The notes beneath the pieces were generated by a model. It searched no databases, was not told the DNA's origin, and saw only the letters and a list, made by a program, of their open reading frames with translations. This document shows, piece after piece, positions 1 through 6,821 of a DNA stretch of 28,686 nucleotides. The DNA comes from Pseudomonadota bacterium (lineage in GTDB: Bacteria; Pseudomonadota; Gammaproteobacteria; Burkholderiales; Gallionellaceae). Made by a program: the position numbers and the translations under genes. Position 1 is the stretch's first letter, and each line of letters begins with the position of its first letter. The stretch lies in the NCBI GenBank assembly GCA_021783855.1, contig JAJXTL010000020.1, positions 1 through 28,686 of the forward strand, read 5' to 3'.

Positions 1-2
1 TT

Positions 3-1022
3 TGGGTTTTTCTGTGTATCGTCATAGGCGTGCTGCTTGGTCAATTCCTGCCGGGCCTGTTTCATGCTATCGCCAGCCTGGAAATTGCCAAAGTCAATAT
101 TCCGGTGGGCGTGCTGGTATGGGTGATGATCATCCCGATGCTGCTGCGCATCGACTTCGGCGCGCTGCATCAGGTCAAAAAACAGGTGCGCGGCATCGGT
201 GTGACGCTGTTTATCAACTGGGCGGTGAAACCCTTCTCGATGGCGTTGCTGGGCTGGCTGTTCATCCGTCATGTGTTTGCGCCCTATCTGCCGCAGGATC
301 AGCTCGACAGTTATGTCGCAGGCCTGATTCTGCTGGCTGCGGCCCCCTGCACCGCGATGGTGTTCGTCTGGAGCAATCTGGTCAAGGGCGATCCCTATTT
401 CACCCTGTCGCAGGTGGCGCTCAACGATGCGATCATGATCTTCGCATTCGCGCCGCTGGTGGCGTTGCTGCTGGGCATGGCCAGCATTACCGTGCCCTGG
501 GCCACCCTGCTGGTATCTGTGGTTTTCTACATCGTGATCCCGGTGATTATCGCGCAATGGCTGCGCCGTCGCCTTTTGGCGGGGGGCGAGGCGGCGTTCA
601 ACCGGGCGATGGCGCACATAGGCCCGTATTCGATCGCGGCGCTGCTGCTGACACTGGTGTTGTTGTTCGCCTTGCAGGGTAACGCCATCGTTGCGCAACC
701 GCTGGTGATCGCCATACTGGCCGTGCCGATTTTGATACAGGTACTGTTCAACGCCAGTCTGGCCTACTGGCTCAATCGCCGTCTTGGCGTGGCGCATTGC
801 GTCGCAGCGCCGTCTGCCCTGATAGGCGCCAGTAATTTTTTTGAGCTGGCGGTGGCCACCGCGATCAGTTTGTTCGGTTTCCAATCCGGTGCGGCACTGG
901 CTACCGTGGTAGGTGTACTGATCGAGGTGCCGGTGATGCTGCTGGTGGTTGCCGTTGCGAACAAGTCGCGCAGCTGGTATCAAGTCGGGATTGAGGATTC
1001 AGGATTCAGGATTGAAGATTGA
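3..1022 (+). CDS. acr3: ACR3-type arsenite efflux permease, 5' truncated by window edge
   Basis: This inner-membrane carrier of the ACR3 (BASS superfamily) family exports arsenite, normally as the last step of arsenate/arsenite detoxification. The reading frame is open from the window edge, so the true start and first helix lie outside. The remaining roughly 340 codons are almost entirely hydrophobic helices. The family's conserved Cys, in the stretch AAAPCTAMVF, is encoded at 348-350, and the conserved Glu of the motif NFFELA is at 843-845; both are needed for transport in characterised members. The last residues (GIEDSGFRIED) are encoded by a 7-bp tandem repeat and do not look like part of the family, so the natural C-terminus probably lies just before them. 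No arsR or arsC is visible, but the upstream side is cut off. It converges on the hox operon. Family assignment is firm; the specific substrate is known from the family only. Confidence 0.93.
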   Translation, partial: WVFLCIVIGVLLGQFLPGLFHAIASLEIAKVNIPVGVLVWVMIIPMLLRIDFGALHQVKKQVRGIGVTLFINWAVKPFSMALLGWLFIRHVFAPYLPQDQLDSYVAGLILLAAAPCTAMVFVWSNLVKGDPYFTLSQVALNDAIMIFAFAPLVALLLGMASITVPWATLLVSVVFYIVIPVIIAQWLRRRLLAGGEAAFNRAMAHIGPYSIAALLLTLVLLFALQGNAIVAQPLVIAILAVPILIQVLFNASLAYWLNRRLGVAHCVAAPSALIGASNFFELAVATAISLFGFQSGAALATVVGVLIEVPVMLLVVAVANKSRSWYQVGIEDSGFRIED

Positions 1023-1024
1023 GG
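990..1024. repeat. Five tandem 7-bp units at the 3' end of acr3
   Basis: Five consecutive heptamers of the form ATT(G/C)A(G/A)G run from 990 to 1024. They encode the last residues of the ACR3 protein and contain its TGA stop at 1020-1022. Because the unit is 7 bp, a gain or loss of one unit would shift the frame and change the C-terminus. One more ATTCAGG copy sits at 1298-1304, across the stop codon of hoxW. Confidence 0.85.
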
Positions 1025-1036
1025 CCGCAATGCTGC

Positions 1037-1293
1037 AAGACCGCAAGGGTCTTCCCACGGAATATAAGGCGATAAATCGCCTATTCCTGAATGAAGGGCA
1101 TTGATTAAACAGCTAAACATTTATCTTGGCGCGATAAAACTTGCGCTGGATTCTGTTTATCCCACGCAACGACGGAGCTAAAGCTCCTGTTGCTGAATGA
1201 AGGGTCTGATGAAACAACTCAACTCTGACTATGACGATAAATCTGTCATGTCATCATTGACTCCCTGCACGGCGGCTACGCCGTTGTTGCGTG
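1037..1293. repeat. Intergenic array of five hairpins with a duplicated, covarying unit
   Basis: The 277 bp between acr3 and hoxW hold no gene. They contain perfect or near-perfect hairpins at 1037-1053 (AAGACC/GGTCTT), 1059-1087, 1166-1193, 1231-1249 and 1269-1284 (ACGGCG/CGCCGT). The second and third are related copies. Each begins after CCCACG, has a 5-bp outer stem, a 5' bulge, an inner stem and a TAAA loop, and is followed by CTGAATGAAGGG (1087-1098 and 1193-1204). The stems differ by paired substitutions. In addition, 1163-1173 is nearly complementary to 1283-1293 (10 of 11). No T-run follows any stem, so ordinary terminators are unlikely. Function unknown. Confidence 0.75.
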
Positions 1294-1299
1294 AAGGAT

Positions 1300-1806
1300 T
1301 CAGGTCGTGCACTGTTTGTCCCAGTTTACTGAATCAGGTTTGAGCAGCAGTTGCTGTACGAAAGCCTGCGCTTGCGCTAAATGGATCGTTGCGGCGGGGG
1401 AGGGCGGCTCGCCCAGCTCGAACGAATCGCCCCGGATGCACAGGATGAATACATCGGGTGGCGTTTCCTGATAGAACTGCGTATAGACTTTCAGCAAAGC
1501 TTCAGGCGTCAGTGCATGGCTGTAGAGCACCGGCGCCTGACCGGGCTGCGCGCGATAAAAAGAAAAGGGTGAGGGGGTCTCCATACCCGCATCGATGAAC
1601 AGCAGCAGCCGTCTGTCTTTCATATCCATAGCGTGTTCGATTTGCAGCTGGAAGTCTTCCAGCAGCTCGAATAGATCGGAAAGACGGTTTGCTATCAGCC
1701 AGACATTCAGTTTCCGCAGCAGCAATGGCCCTAACGCATCGTCCCCGCGTGACTCATTGCCGACGGCAAAAACAAGCACGGGTGGGATTTCAGGATTAAC
1801 AGGCAT
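1300..1806 (-). CDS. hoxW: HoxW, [NiFe] hydrogenase maturation endopeptidase
   Basis: HoxW is a member of the HyaD/HybD (peptidase M52) family. It removes the C-terminal extension of the large subunit HoxH once the Ni-Fe centre has been inserted in the cytoplasm. The protein opens with the family N-terminus (VLVFAVGNESRGDDALGP). Its three expected metal-sensing positions are present: the Glu of GNESRGDD, the Asp of LLFIDAGMET and the His of LYSHALTPEA. An upstream ATG at 1857 would add 17 residues of no family character and overlap hoxH by 62 bp. The ATG at 1806 starts right before the conserved core and overlaps the hoxH stop by 11 bp, so it was preferred. The product is about 168 residues, normal for the family. 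It is the last gene of the hox operon and is expected to be translationally coupled to hoxH, its substrate. Its stop codon lies in an AGGATTCAGG repeat. Confidence 0.92.
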   Translation of the reverse strand: MPVNPEIPPVLVFAVGNESRGDDALGPLLLRKLNVWLIANRLSDLFELLEDFQLQIEHAMDMKDRRLLLFIDAGMETPSPFSFYRAQPGQAPVLYSHALTPEALLKVYTQFYQETPPDVFILCIRGDSFELGEPPSPAATIHLAQAQAFVQQLLLKPDSVNWDKQCTT

Positions 1807-3280
1807 GTGTGCCTGAGCCTGACCTCGCAAGATAAGACAGGCGTTCTCCTGCCTCATTCAAAACTTCGACTTCGAGCGGCATTTTGCCCAGCGCATGAGT
1901 CGCGCAGGACAAACAGGGATCGAAGGCGCGCACGGCCACCTCGATGTGATTGAGCAGTCCTTCGGTGATCTCGTGACCCTGCAGGTATTGCTGCGCGACC
2001 CGGCGTACCGCTTCGTTCATCGCCTGATTGTTGTGGGTCGTGGAGACGATCAGATTGCACATGGTGATCAGATCGTTTTCGTCCACCCGATAGTGATGAA
2101 TCAACGTGCCGCGCGGTGCCTCGATCACGCCCACGCCTTCAAAAGTGCGCTCGCCGGTGACTACCAGTTCGCTGCCCATGATATCGTCATCGTGCAGCAG
2201 GTCCTTGATCGTCTCGGCAGCATGCAGCATCTCGATCATGCGCGCCCAGTGGTAAGCTAATGGTGCGTGCATCGGCATCGCTCCGCCGTAGGCAATGAGC
2301 TCGCGACGCTCGATTTCAGCCAGCGGCGTTGCCAGAAAGTCGCAATTCTGGATGCGTGAAAGCGGCCCGACCCGATACCAGCCAAGCTCACGTCCCAGCG
2401 ACTTGAGGTAGGGAAACTTCATGTAGCTCCAGTTTTTCACCTCTTCTTCAATCAACTGCGTGTAATTCTGGTAATCCACTCCGTCAAACAAAACATCGCC
2501 GTTCGCGTTACGACCGCGCAGATGACCATGGTACAGGTCCAGCCCGCCATCGAAGCCCACCATGGACATGAAATTTGCACGAAACGCGCCAAAGCTGTTG
2601 TACAGCTCGGGATTATGGTGATGCAATTCTTTCACCATCAGCACCGCCTCGCGGCTCCATGCCACCATTTGGTAGATGTCTTGGAGCAATTCGTCACGCT
2701 CAGGCTTGGTGAGTGACTTGTTCACGCCGCCCGGAACTGAACCTGTGCCATGCACGCGTTTGCCAGCCGTGTGACGGATCACCTCCTGACCGAATTTGCG
2801 CAACAGGATACCGCGCCTGGCCGTTTCCGGATATTTCTCGGCGATGCCCGCGATATTGCGACGACTGATTTCGCTGTCGAAACCGAACAGCAGATCGGGC
2901 GTACACAGGTGAAAGAAATGCAGCGCGTGAGATTGCAGTATCTGCCCGTAGTGCATCAGGCGACGTATTTTTTCAGCGGTAGGCGTCAGATGTTTCGCGC
3001 CGACGATCAGGTCCAGCGCCTTGCTCGCTGCCAGATGATGGCTGACAGGGCAAATGCCGCACAGCCGCTGTACCATCACCGGCACTTCCCAGTAGGGGCG
3101 ACCCTGAATGAATTTCTCAAAACCGCGAAACTCGACGATGTGCAGACGCACCTGGTGCACCCGGTTTTTATCATCCAGCAGTATAGTGACCTTGCCGTGA
3201 CCTTCGACTCGCGATACCGGATCGATGGCGATTCGTCGCAGATTTTCCGGGTTCGCGGCAGTTTCAAGAGATGAAGTCAT
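1796..3280 (-). CDS. hoxH: HoxH, large subunit of NAD-reducing [NiFe] hydrogenase
   Basis: HoxH carries the Ni-Fe active site of the cytoplasmic bidirectional (group 3d) hydrogenase, which couples H2 oxidation to NAD+ reduction through HoxY, HoxU and HoxF. The N-terminal metal-binding motif RLCGICPVSHH (Cys74, Cys77) and the C-terminal motif DPCLSCATH (Cys456, Cys459, His462) supply the four Ni-ligating cysteines. RVEGH with Glu26 is the usual active-site glutamate region. After His462 come 32 residues, which is the extension expected to be cut off by HoxW. The length of 494 residues is typical. A Shine-Dalgarno-like AAAGG lies 8 bp before the ATG and directly abuts the end of a palindromic repeat that separates hoxH from hoxY. 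All motifs are intact, so an active enzyme is expected, provided hyp maturation genes exist elsewhere; none are in this window. Confidence 0.97.
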   Translation of the reverse strand: MTSSLETAANPENLRRIAIDPVSRVEGHGKVTILLDDKNRVHQVRLHIVEFRGFEKFIQGRPYWEVPVMVQRLCGICPVSHHLAASKALDLIVGAKHLTPTAEKIRRLMHYGQILQSHALHFFHLCTPDLLFGFDSEISRRNIAGIAEKYPETARRGILLRKFGQEVIRHTAGKRVHGTGSVPGGVNKSLTKPERDELLQDIYQMVAWSREAVLMVKELHHHNPELYNSFGAFRANFMSMVGFDGGLDLYHGHLRGRNANGDVLFDGVDYQNYTQLIEEEVKNWSYMKFPYLKSLGRELGWYRVGPLSRIQNCDFLATPLAEIERRELIAYGGAMPMHAPLAYHWARMIEMLHAAETIKDLLHDDDIMGSELVVTGERTFEGVGVIEAPRGTLIHHYRVDENDLITMCNLIVSTTHNNQAMNEAVRRVAQQYLQGHEITEGLLNHIEVAVRAFDPCLSCATHALGKMPLEVEVLNEAGERLSYLARSGSGTHAC

Positions 3281-3292
3281 GAAGTGACCTTT

Positions 3293-3410
3293 AACGCGAA
3301 ACTCGCGCAGCGACGAGCCGTATCACTCGTCCTTCGGGAGAGGGGGAACGGGGGGAGGGAACGATCATGGCGTACTTCATCTTCATGTGGCTTTCTTGTC
3401 TATGATCGTT
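3293..3410 (+). repeat. Palindromic repeat, copy A, between hoxY and hoxH
   Basis: Copy A is a member of a four-copy family in this window (others at 6518-6670, 10872-11034 and 15104-15220). It begins AACGCGAAACTCGCGCAGCG, followed by a G-rich module and then an inverted-repeat core at 3360-3410 bounded by AACGATCAT and ATGATCGTT. In the other copies the core ends are AACGGGCAT-like; here both ends changed together so pairing is kept. One end supplies the TAA stop of hoxY (3409-3411), and the other end stops just before the hoxH ribosome-binding site. Confidence 0.85.
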
Positions 3411-3960
3411 AATCGTAATGAATCAGGCCGCGATCCAGTTCGGGTTCGCGGCCGTCCAGCAGATCGGTCAGCACTTTCCAGATGGCATCGCTTGACGGCG
3501 GGCAGCCGGGGATGCAATAGTCGATTTTCACCACCTCGTGCAGGGGATGTACCTTGTCCAGCGGCAGCGGCAATTCGGGATCGTTAGGAATGAAGCCGTC
3601 GACCAGACCGTGCTGCGCGTGATAGACCTCCTCCAGAACCTCTGCCAGCGATAAATGGTTGCGCTGCGCAGGCAGGCCGCCATTGATGGCGCAGGCGCCG
3701 ATGGCGATCAGTATCTTGCAGTTGGCACGGAATTCACGCAGTACATGTACGTTCTCGGCATTGCATACGCCTCCTTCGATGATGCCGATGTCGCACGGGC
3801 CGCAGTGCTTGATGTCGGTCAACGGCGAACGGTCGAACTCAATGTGATTCAGCAGCTCTAGCAGCCGTTCGTCAATATCGAGAAATGAGGTATGGCAGCC
3901 GAAGCAGCCGGCCAGTGAGGTGGTCGCAACCCTTAATTTTGGTTTGGCAGGCGCATTCAT
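3409..3960 (-). CDS. hoxY: HoxY, small subunit of NAD-reducing [NiFe] hydrogenase
   Basis: HoxY is the electron-transfer partner of HoxH and holds the [4Fe-4S] cluster next to the Ni-Fe site. The 183-residue protein has the expected short form without a signal peptide, as in cytoplasmic group 3d enzymes. Conserved cysteines occur in GCFGCHTSF (Cys19, Cys22), EGGVC (Cys66), IGACAINGG (Cys90) and CIPGCPP (Cys149, Cys153). The family uses four of these positions for the proximal cluster. It starts 1 bp after the hoxU stop with an AGGGGG ribosome-binding site inside the hoxU end, so the two are coupled. Downstream, 128 bp separate it from hoxH, unlike the overlapping junctions elsewhere in the operon, because a palindromic repeat occupies the gap. 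Confidence 0.96.
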   Translation of the reverse strand: MNAPAKPKLRVATTSLAGCFGCHTSFLDIDERLLELLNHIEFDRSPLTDIKHCGPCDIGIIEGGVCNAENVHVLREFRANCKILIAIGACAINGGLPAQRNHLSLAEVLEEVYHAQHGLVDGFIPNDPELPLPLDKVHPLHEVVKIDYCIPGCPPSSDAIWKVLTDLLDGREPELDRGLIHYD

Positions 3961-3961
3961 T

Positions 3962-4672
3962 TCAAACCCCCTTTATGCCAGGATGCGGCGTCGCGCTGAT
4001 GGGTTGTTCGTCGAAACTGCGCTGTCCGATGGGCACTGCGAACCCGACGCGTTTCTTCAGGATGACGCCGACCGGACAGACGGTTGCCGCCTTGTCATCA
4101 CCGCAAAAATCCGTATCCGCCAGCAGGCCGGATTTTGCATTGACGATCAAACGGCTGCCGATGCCGCGCCCCGAGAGCGCGAACACATTCTTGCCATCCA
4201 CGTCGCGACTGGCGCGCACGCACAGCGAACACAGGATGCAGCGGTTGAAATCTAGCAGGTATTCCGGATGCGAGGAATCCACCGCCCGGTCCGGGAAAAA
4301 CTGATCGAAGTGCGGCGACATCATGTGCAGTTCATAGGCGGTGGCCTGCAACTGGCAATTGCCGCTCTTCTCGCAGGAAGGACAGAAGTGATTGCCTTCA
4401 ACGAACAGCATTTGCAACAGCATTCGCCGTTCATCGTTGATTTGTGTGGTGTTGCTCTCGACAACCATTCCAGATAATGCCTGGTGCGTACATGACGACG
4501 ATTGCCGACCGTTGACTTTTACCGTGCACAGCTTGCATGAGCCATGTGGCTTGAATTCCGGGTTGAAACACAGATGCGGGATATAGACGCCGGCCGTCAT
4601 GGCAGCCTGAATGATGGTCTGCCCCTCGCTGAAGGGAATGCTCATGCCATCCAGAGTAAAAGTGTTAATCAT
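3962..4672 (-). CDS. hoxU: HoxU, iron-sulfur diaphorase subunit of NAD-reducing hydrogenase
   Basis: HoxU is homologous to the N-terminal part of complex I subunit NuoG and relays electrons between HoxY and HoxF. Residues 1-70 form a plant-type [2Fe-2S] ferredoxin domain with Cys35, Cys46, Cys49 and Cys61. Residues 95-106 carry the His-Cys box (His95, Cys97, Cys100, Cys106) for a [4Fe-4S] cluster. A second cysteine set, Cys145, Cys148, Cys151 and Cys199, fits the next [4Fe-4S] cluster. At 236 residues it has the standard HoxU length. Its ATG overlaps the hoxF stop by 8 bp, indicating translational coupling in the order hoxF-hoxU-hoxY. Nothing unusual was seen in the coding sequence. Confidence 0.96.
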   Translation of the reverse strand: MINTFTLDGMSIPFSEGQTIIQAAMTAGVYIPHLCFNPEFKPHGSCKLCTVKVNGRQSSSCTHQALSGMVVESNTTQINDERRMLLQMLFVEGNHFCPSCEKSGNCQLQATAYELHMMSPHFDQFFPDRAVDSSHPEYLLDFNRCILCSLCVRASRDVDGKNVFALSGRGIGSRLIVNAKSGLLADTDFCGDDKAATVCPVGVILKKRVGFAVPIGQRSFDEQPISATPHPGIKGV

Positions 4673-6461
4673 CGCTACGCTCCAGATGTGCGCCTGTGTC
4701 GTTGCGTCCTGTCATCTGGCGTGCCTGTGACAGGGCGCGGTCGAGATCGAAGGCCGGGACAAAATCCTTGTGCGCCAAGCGCTTGTCATAGGCGGGGCGG
4801 AACTTGGCTATCGTGTCCAGCACCGGGTTGCAGGCCGAATGTCCCAGTCCGCAGTGGCTGTTGGACTGCAACAGTGCGTTGAGTTTTTCAATTTCGGCAA
4901 AGTCGTAGGGTGAGCCGTAACCGTTGGCCAGTTTGTCCATCATGTTGGACAGCAATGAGGTGCCTATCCTGCAGGGCGTACAAAAACCGCAACTCTCATG
5001 CGCGAAAAAATGCACGAAGTTGCGCGCCACCTCGAACATATCTCGACTCCGATTGAACACCATGAAGGCGCCAGCCGTCGGGATGTCCTCGAAGGCGATG
5101 CGTCGCTCGAATTCATCCGGGGCGATGCACACCCCGGAAGGGCCGCTGATCTGCACCGCCTGTGTATCGCGTGCGCCGCAGTCGGCAAGCACCTGGGCAA
5201 CAGTCACGCCGTAGGGGTATTCGTATATTCCCGGGCAATCGCAGTCTCCGGATACCGAGAGAATTTTGGTGCCGGAGGAGGTGCCGGTGCCGATACCGGC
5301 ATACCATGCGCCGCCGTTCAGCGCGATCAGGCTGGCAGCGGCGAAGGTTTCGACATTGTTTACCACGGTAGGCATATTGAGATAACCATGGGTCACAGGA
5401 AATGGGGGACGATTGCGCGGCGTGCCGCGTTTGCCTTCCAGGGATTCGATCAGCGCGGATTCTTCACCGCAAATATAGGCACCTGCACCGAGATGGATGT
5501 CGATGTCGAAGTTGAAATCGGCATGGCCGAGTATGTCGTTTCCCAGCAGTCCCTGCTGGCGGCGGCGCTGCAGCACCGCCTGCAAATGATTCAGCAGATA
5601 ACGATATTCCCCGCGCAGATAGAGAAAGCCTTGTTTCGCGCCGAGGATGCGGGCGCACAGCGTCATGCCCTCGAAAACCATGTCGGCGAAATTGTTTAAC
5701 AGTACGCGGTCCTTGAAGGTGCCAGGCTCGCCTTCATCCGCGTTGCACACCACGAAGCGGGCATTGCCCGCAGCTTGTCGACACAATTCCCACTTCGCCC
5801 CGGTTGAAAATCCCGCACCGCCCCGTCCGCGCAGCAGGGATGCTTTGATCTGTTGCAGGGTCTCATCTGTCCCGCGCAGCAAAAGAGCGGTCAGTGCTGA
5901 ACCCGATTGAAAATGACTATCCAGCAGAATATCCCGGCGCTGAATGTGATCTTCGATGGAGAAGAAGATGGCCGGCCAGGCGGACACAGGCACCTGTTCT
6001 CGTATCAATTCGCTGATAGCATTCACCCGATCCTGCGTCAGACGATTGATCGCAAGGCCGTTTACCAGCATCGCCGGCCCCTGATCGCACATGCCGGTGC
6101 AGGAGGTGGTGTCGATACTGAGCAGGTTATCCTCGGAAAGCTTGCCGGGCTCCACCCACAATTGGCTGCACATGCTCTCCATCAGGGCGACGCTGCCGGA
6201 CATGCGGTCGGTGATGTTGTCGGAAAAAAGCACGCGATATGCGCCCGGCGGTTGCAGATGGAGAAAGGAATAGAAGCTGGCCACGCCCTCGATCTTCGAG
6301 CGTGGCAATTGTAGCCGCAAGCTTAAGTGATCAATCGCATCGGAATGGATATACCCATAGTGATCCTGAGCCAGGATGAGTATCTGCAACAGATCACTCG
6401 GCCGGTGATGGATGAGTATCGGGTCCAGATAGGCTGCATGCGTGTTGATTTGGCAGACCAT
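4665..6461 (-). CDS. hoxF: HoxF, NADH/FMN-binding diaphorase subunit of NAD-reducing hydrogenase
   Basis: HoxF is the NAD(H)-reactive end of the soluble hydrogenase. Residues 1-150 resemble NuoE; the rest resembles NuoF. The glycine-rich RGRGGAGFSTG (211-221) and the ADEGEPGTFKDR stretch match the NADH/FMN site, and GAYICGEESALIES (327-340) is also conserved. The [4Fe-4S] ligands are CGFCTPC (Cys491, Cys494, Cys497) and Cys537. In the NuoE-like part only the CTGMC pair (Cys121, Cys125) is clear. The first cysteine pair expected in NuoE is missing, a situation also known in other HoxF proteins. The length of 598 residues is normal. The ribosome-binding site before ATG 6461 is weak. It is the first gene of the operon, and a repeat-family copy begins only 56 bp upstream, so the hox promoter must lie close to or inside that repeat. 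Confidence 0.97.
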   Translation of the reverse strand: MVCQINTHAAYLDPILIHHRPSDLLQILILAQDHYGYIHSDAIDHLSLRLQLPRSKIEGVASFYSFLHLQPPGAYRVLFSDNITDRMSGSVALMESMCSQLWVEPGKLSEDNLLSIDTTSCTGMCDQGPAMLVNGLAINRLTQDRVNAISELIREQVPVSAWPAIFFSIEDHIQRRDILLDSHFQSGSALTALLLRGTDETLQQIKASLLRGRGGAGFSTGAKWELCRQAAGNARFVVCNADEGEPGTFKDRVLLNNFADMVFEGMTLCARILGAKQGFLYLRGEYRYLLNHLQAVLQRRRQQGLLGNDILGHADFNFDIDIHLGAGAYICGEESALIESLEGKRGTPRNRPPFPVTHGYLNMPTVVNNVETFAAASLIALNGGAWYAGIGTGTSSGTKILSVSGDCDCPGIYEYPYGVTVAQVLADCGARDTQAVQISGPSGVCIAPDEFERRIAFEDIPTAGAFMVFNRSRDMFEVARNFVHFFAHESCGFCTPCRIGTSLLSNMMDKLANGYGSPYDFAEIEKLNALLQSNSHCGLGHSACNPVLDTIAKFRPAYDKRLAHKDFVPAFDLDRALSQARQMTGRNDTGAHLERSDD

Positions 6462-6517
6462 GAGCGCGCTTTCTATGGTTACGGAAAAAACAATATTGAA
6501 GGTACGCTATCCATTCT

Positions 6518-6670
6518 AACGGGTATGGCAGGCAGCCACCCCCAAATTATGAAATGATTTTCGCAGGTATATTGTCCGGTGGACAATAACTCGCAAACCT
6601 GCCATGCCCGTTCCCCTCATCCCAACCTTCCCCCGGAGGTGGAAGGGGCAAACGAATCGCTACGCGAGTA
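6518..6670 (-). repeat. Palindromic repeat, copy B, upstream of hoxF
   Basis: Copy B is an inverted copy of the AACG...CGTT family. The core at 6518-6612 (95 bp) has 15-bp inverted ends, AACGGGTATGGCAGG and CCTGCCATGCCCGTT, with one mismatch. Inside is a perfect 8-bp palindrome, TATTGTCCGGTGGACAATA (6570-6588). The G/C-rich module and the CGCTACGCGAGT end follow to about 6670. The core is nearly identical in reverse complement to copy C. The right boundary is approximate. Confidence 0.85.
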
Positions 6671-6821
6671 ACATATTAATGAGCAATTCTGACAGAATTA
6701 AGAAGGCTGCGGGTAGCAATCTGAAACAGGCTTCGGGTAAAGGGGCAAAAAAAACTTATCATGCACAATCTGATAGGGTATGCTTCAATACATCACTGAA
6801 CTGCTTATCCCGGATTGAACT
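6671..6821 (+). promoter_or_regulatory. Leader of the PAS-GGDEF-EAL gene with a 15-bp palindrome
   Basis: With copy B, this stretch makes up the 360-bp gap between the divergent hoxF and PAS-GGDEF-EAL genes. A palindrome AATTCTgacAGAATT at 6685-6699 has the form of an operator for a dimeric regulator. The rest (6700-6821) is moderately A-rich. I could not identify a convincing -35/-10 pair, and there is no recognised riboswitch. Confidence 0.3.

Noticed and set aside
2..682. 226-codon frame overlapping acr3 on the plus strand
   Set aside because: Out of frame with the clear ACR3 membrane protein; Arg/Gly/Ala-rich shadow without domains.
1037..1053. Rho-independent terminator of acr3
   Set aside because: The AAGACC/GGTCTT stem is only 6 bp and is followed by CCCACGG, not a T-run.
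1037..1293. Integron attC sites or CRISPR array for the hairpin region
   Set aside because: No GTTRRRY/RYYYAAC core sites or integrase, and the two related units are not evenly spaced identical repeats with spacers.
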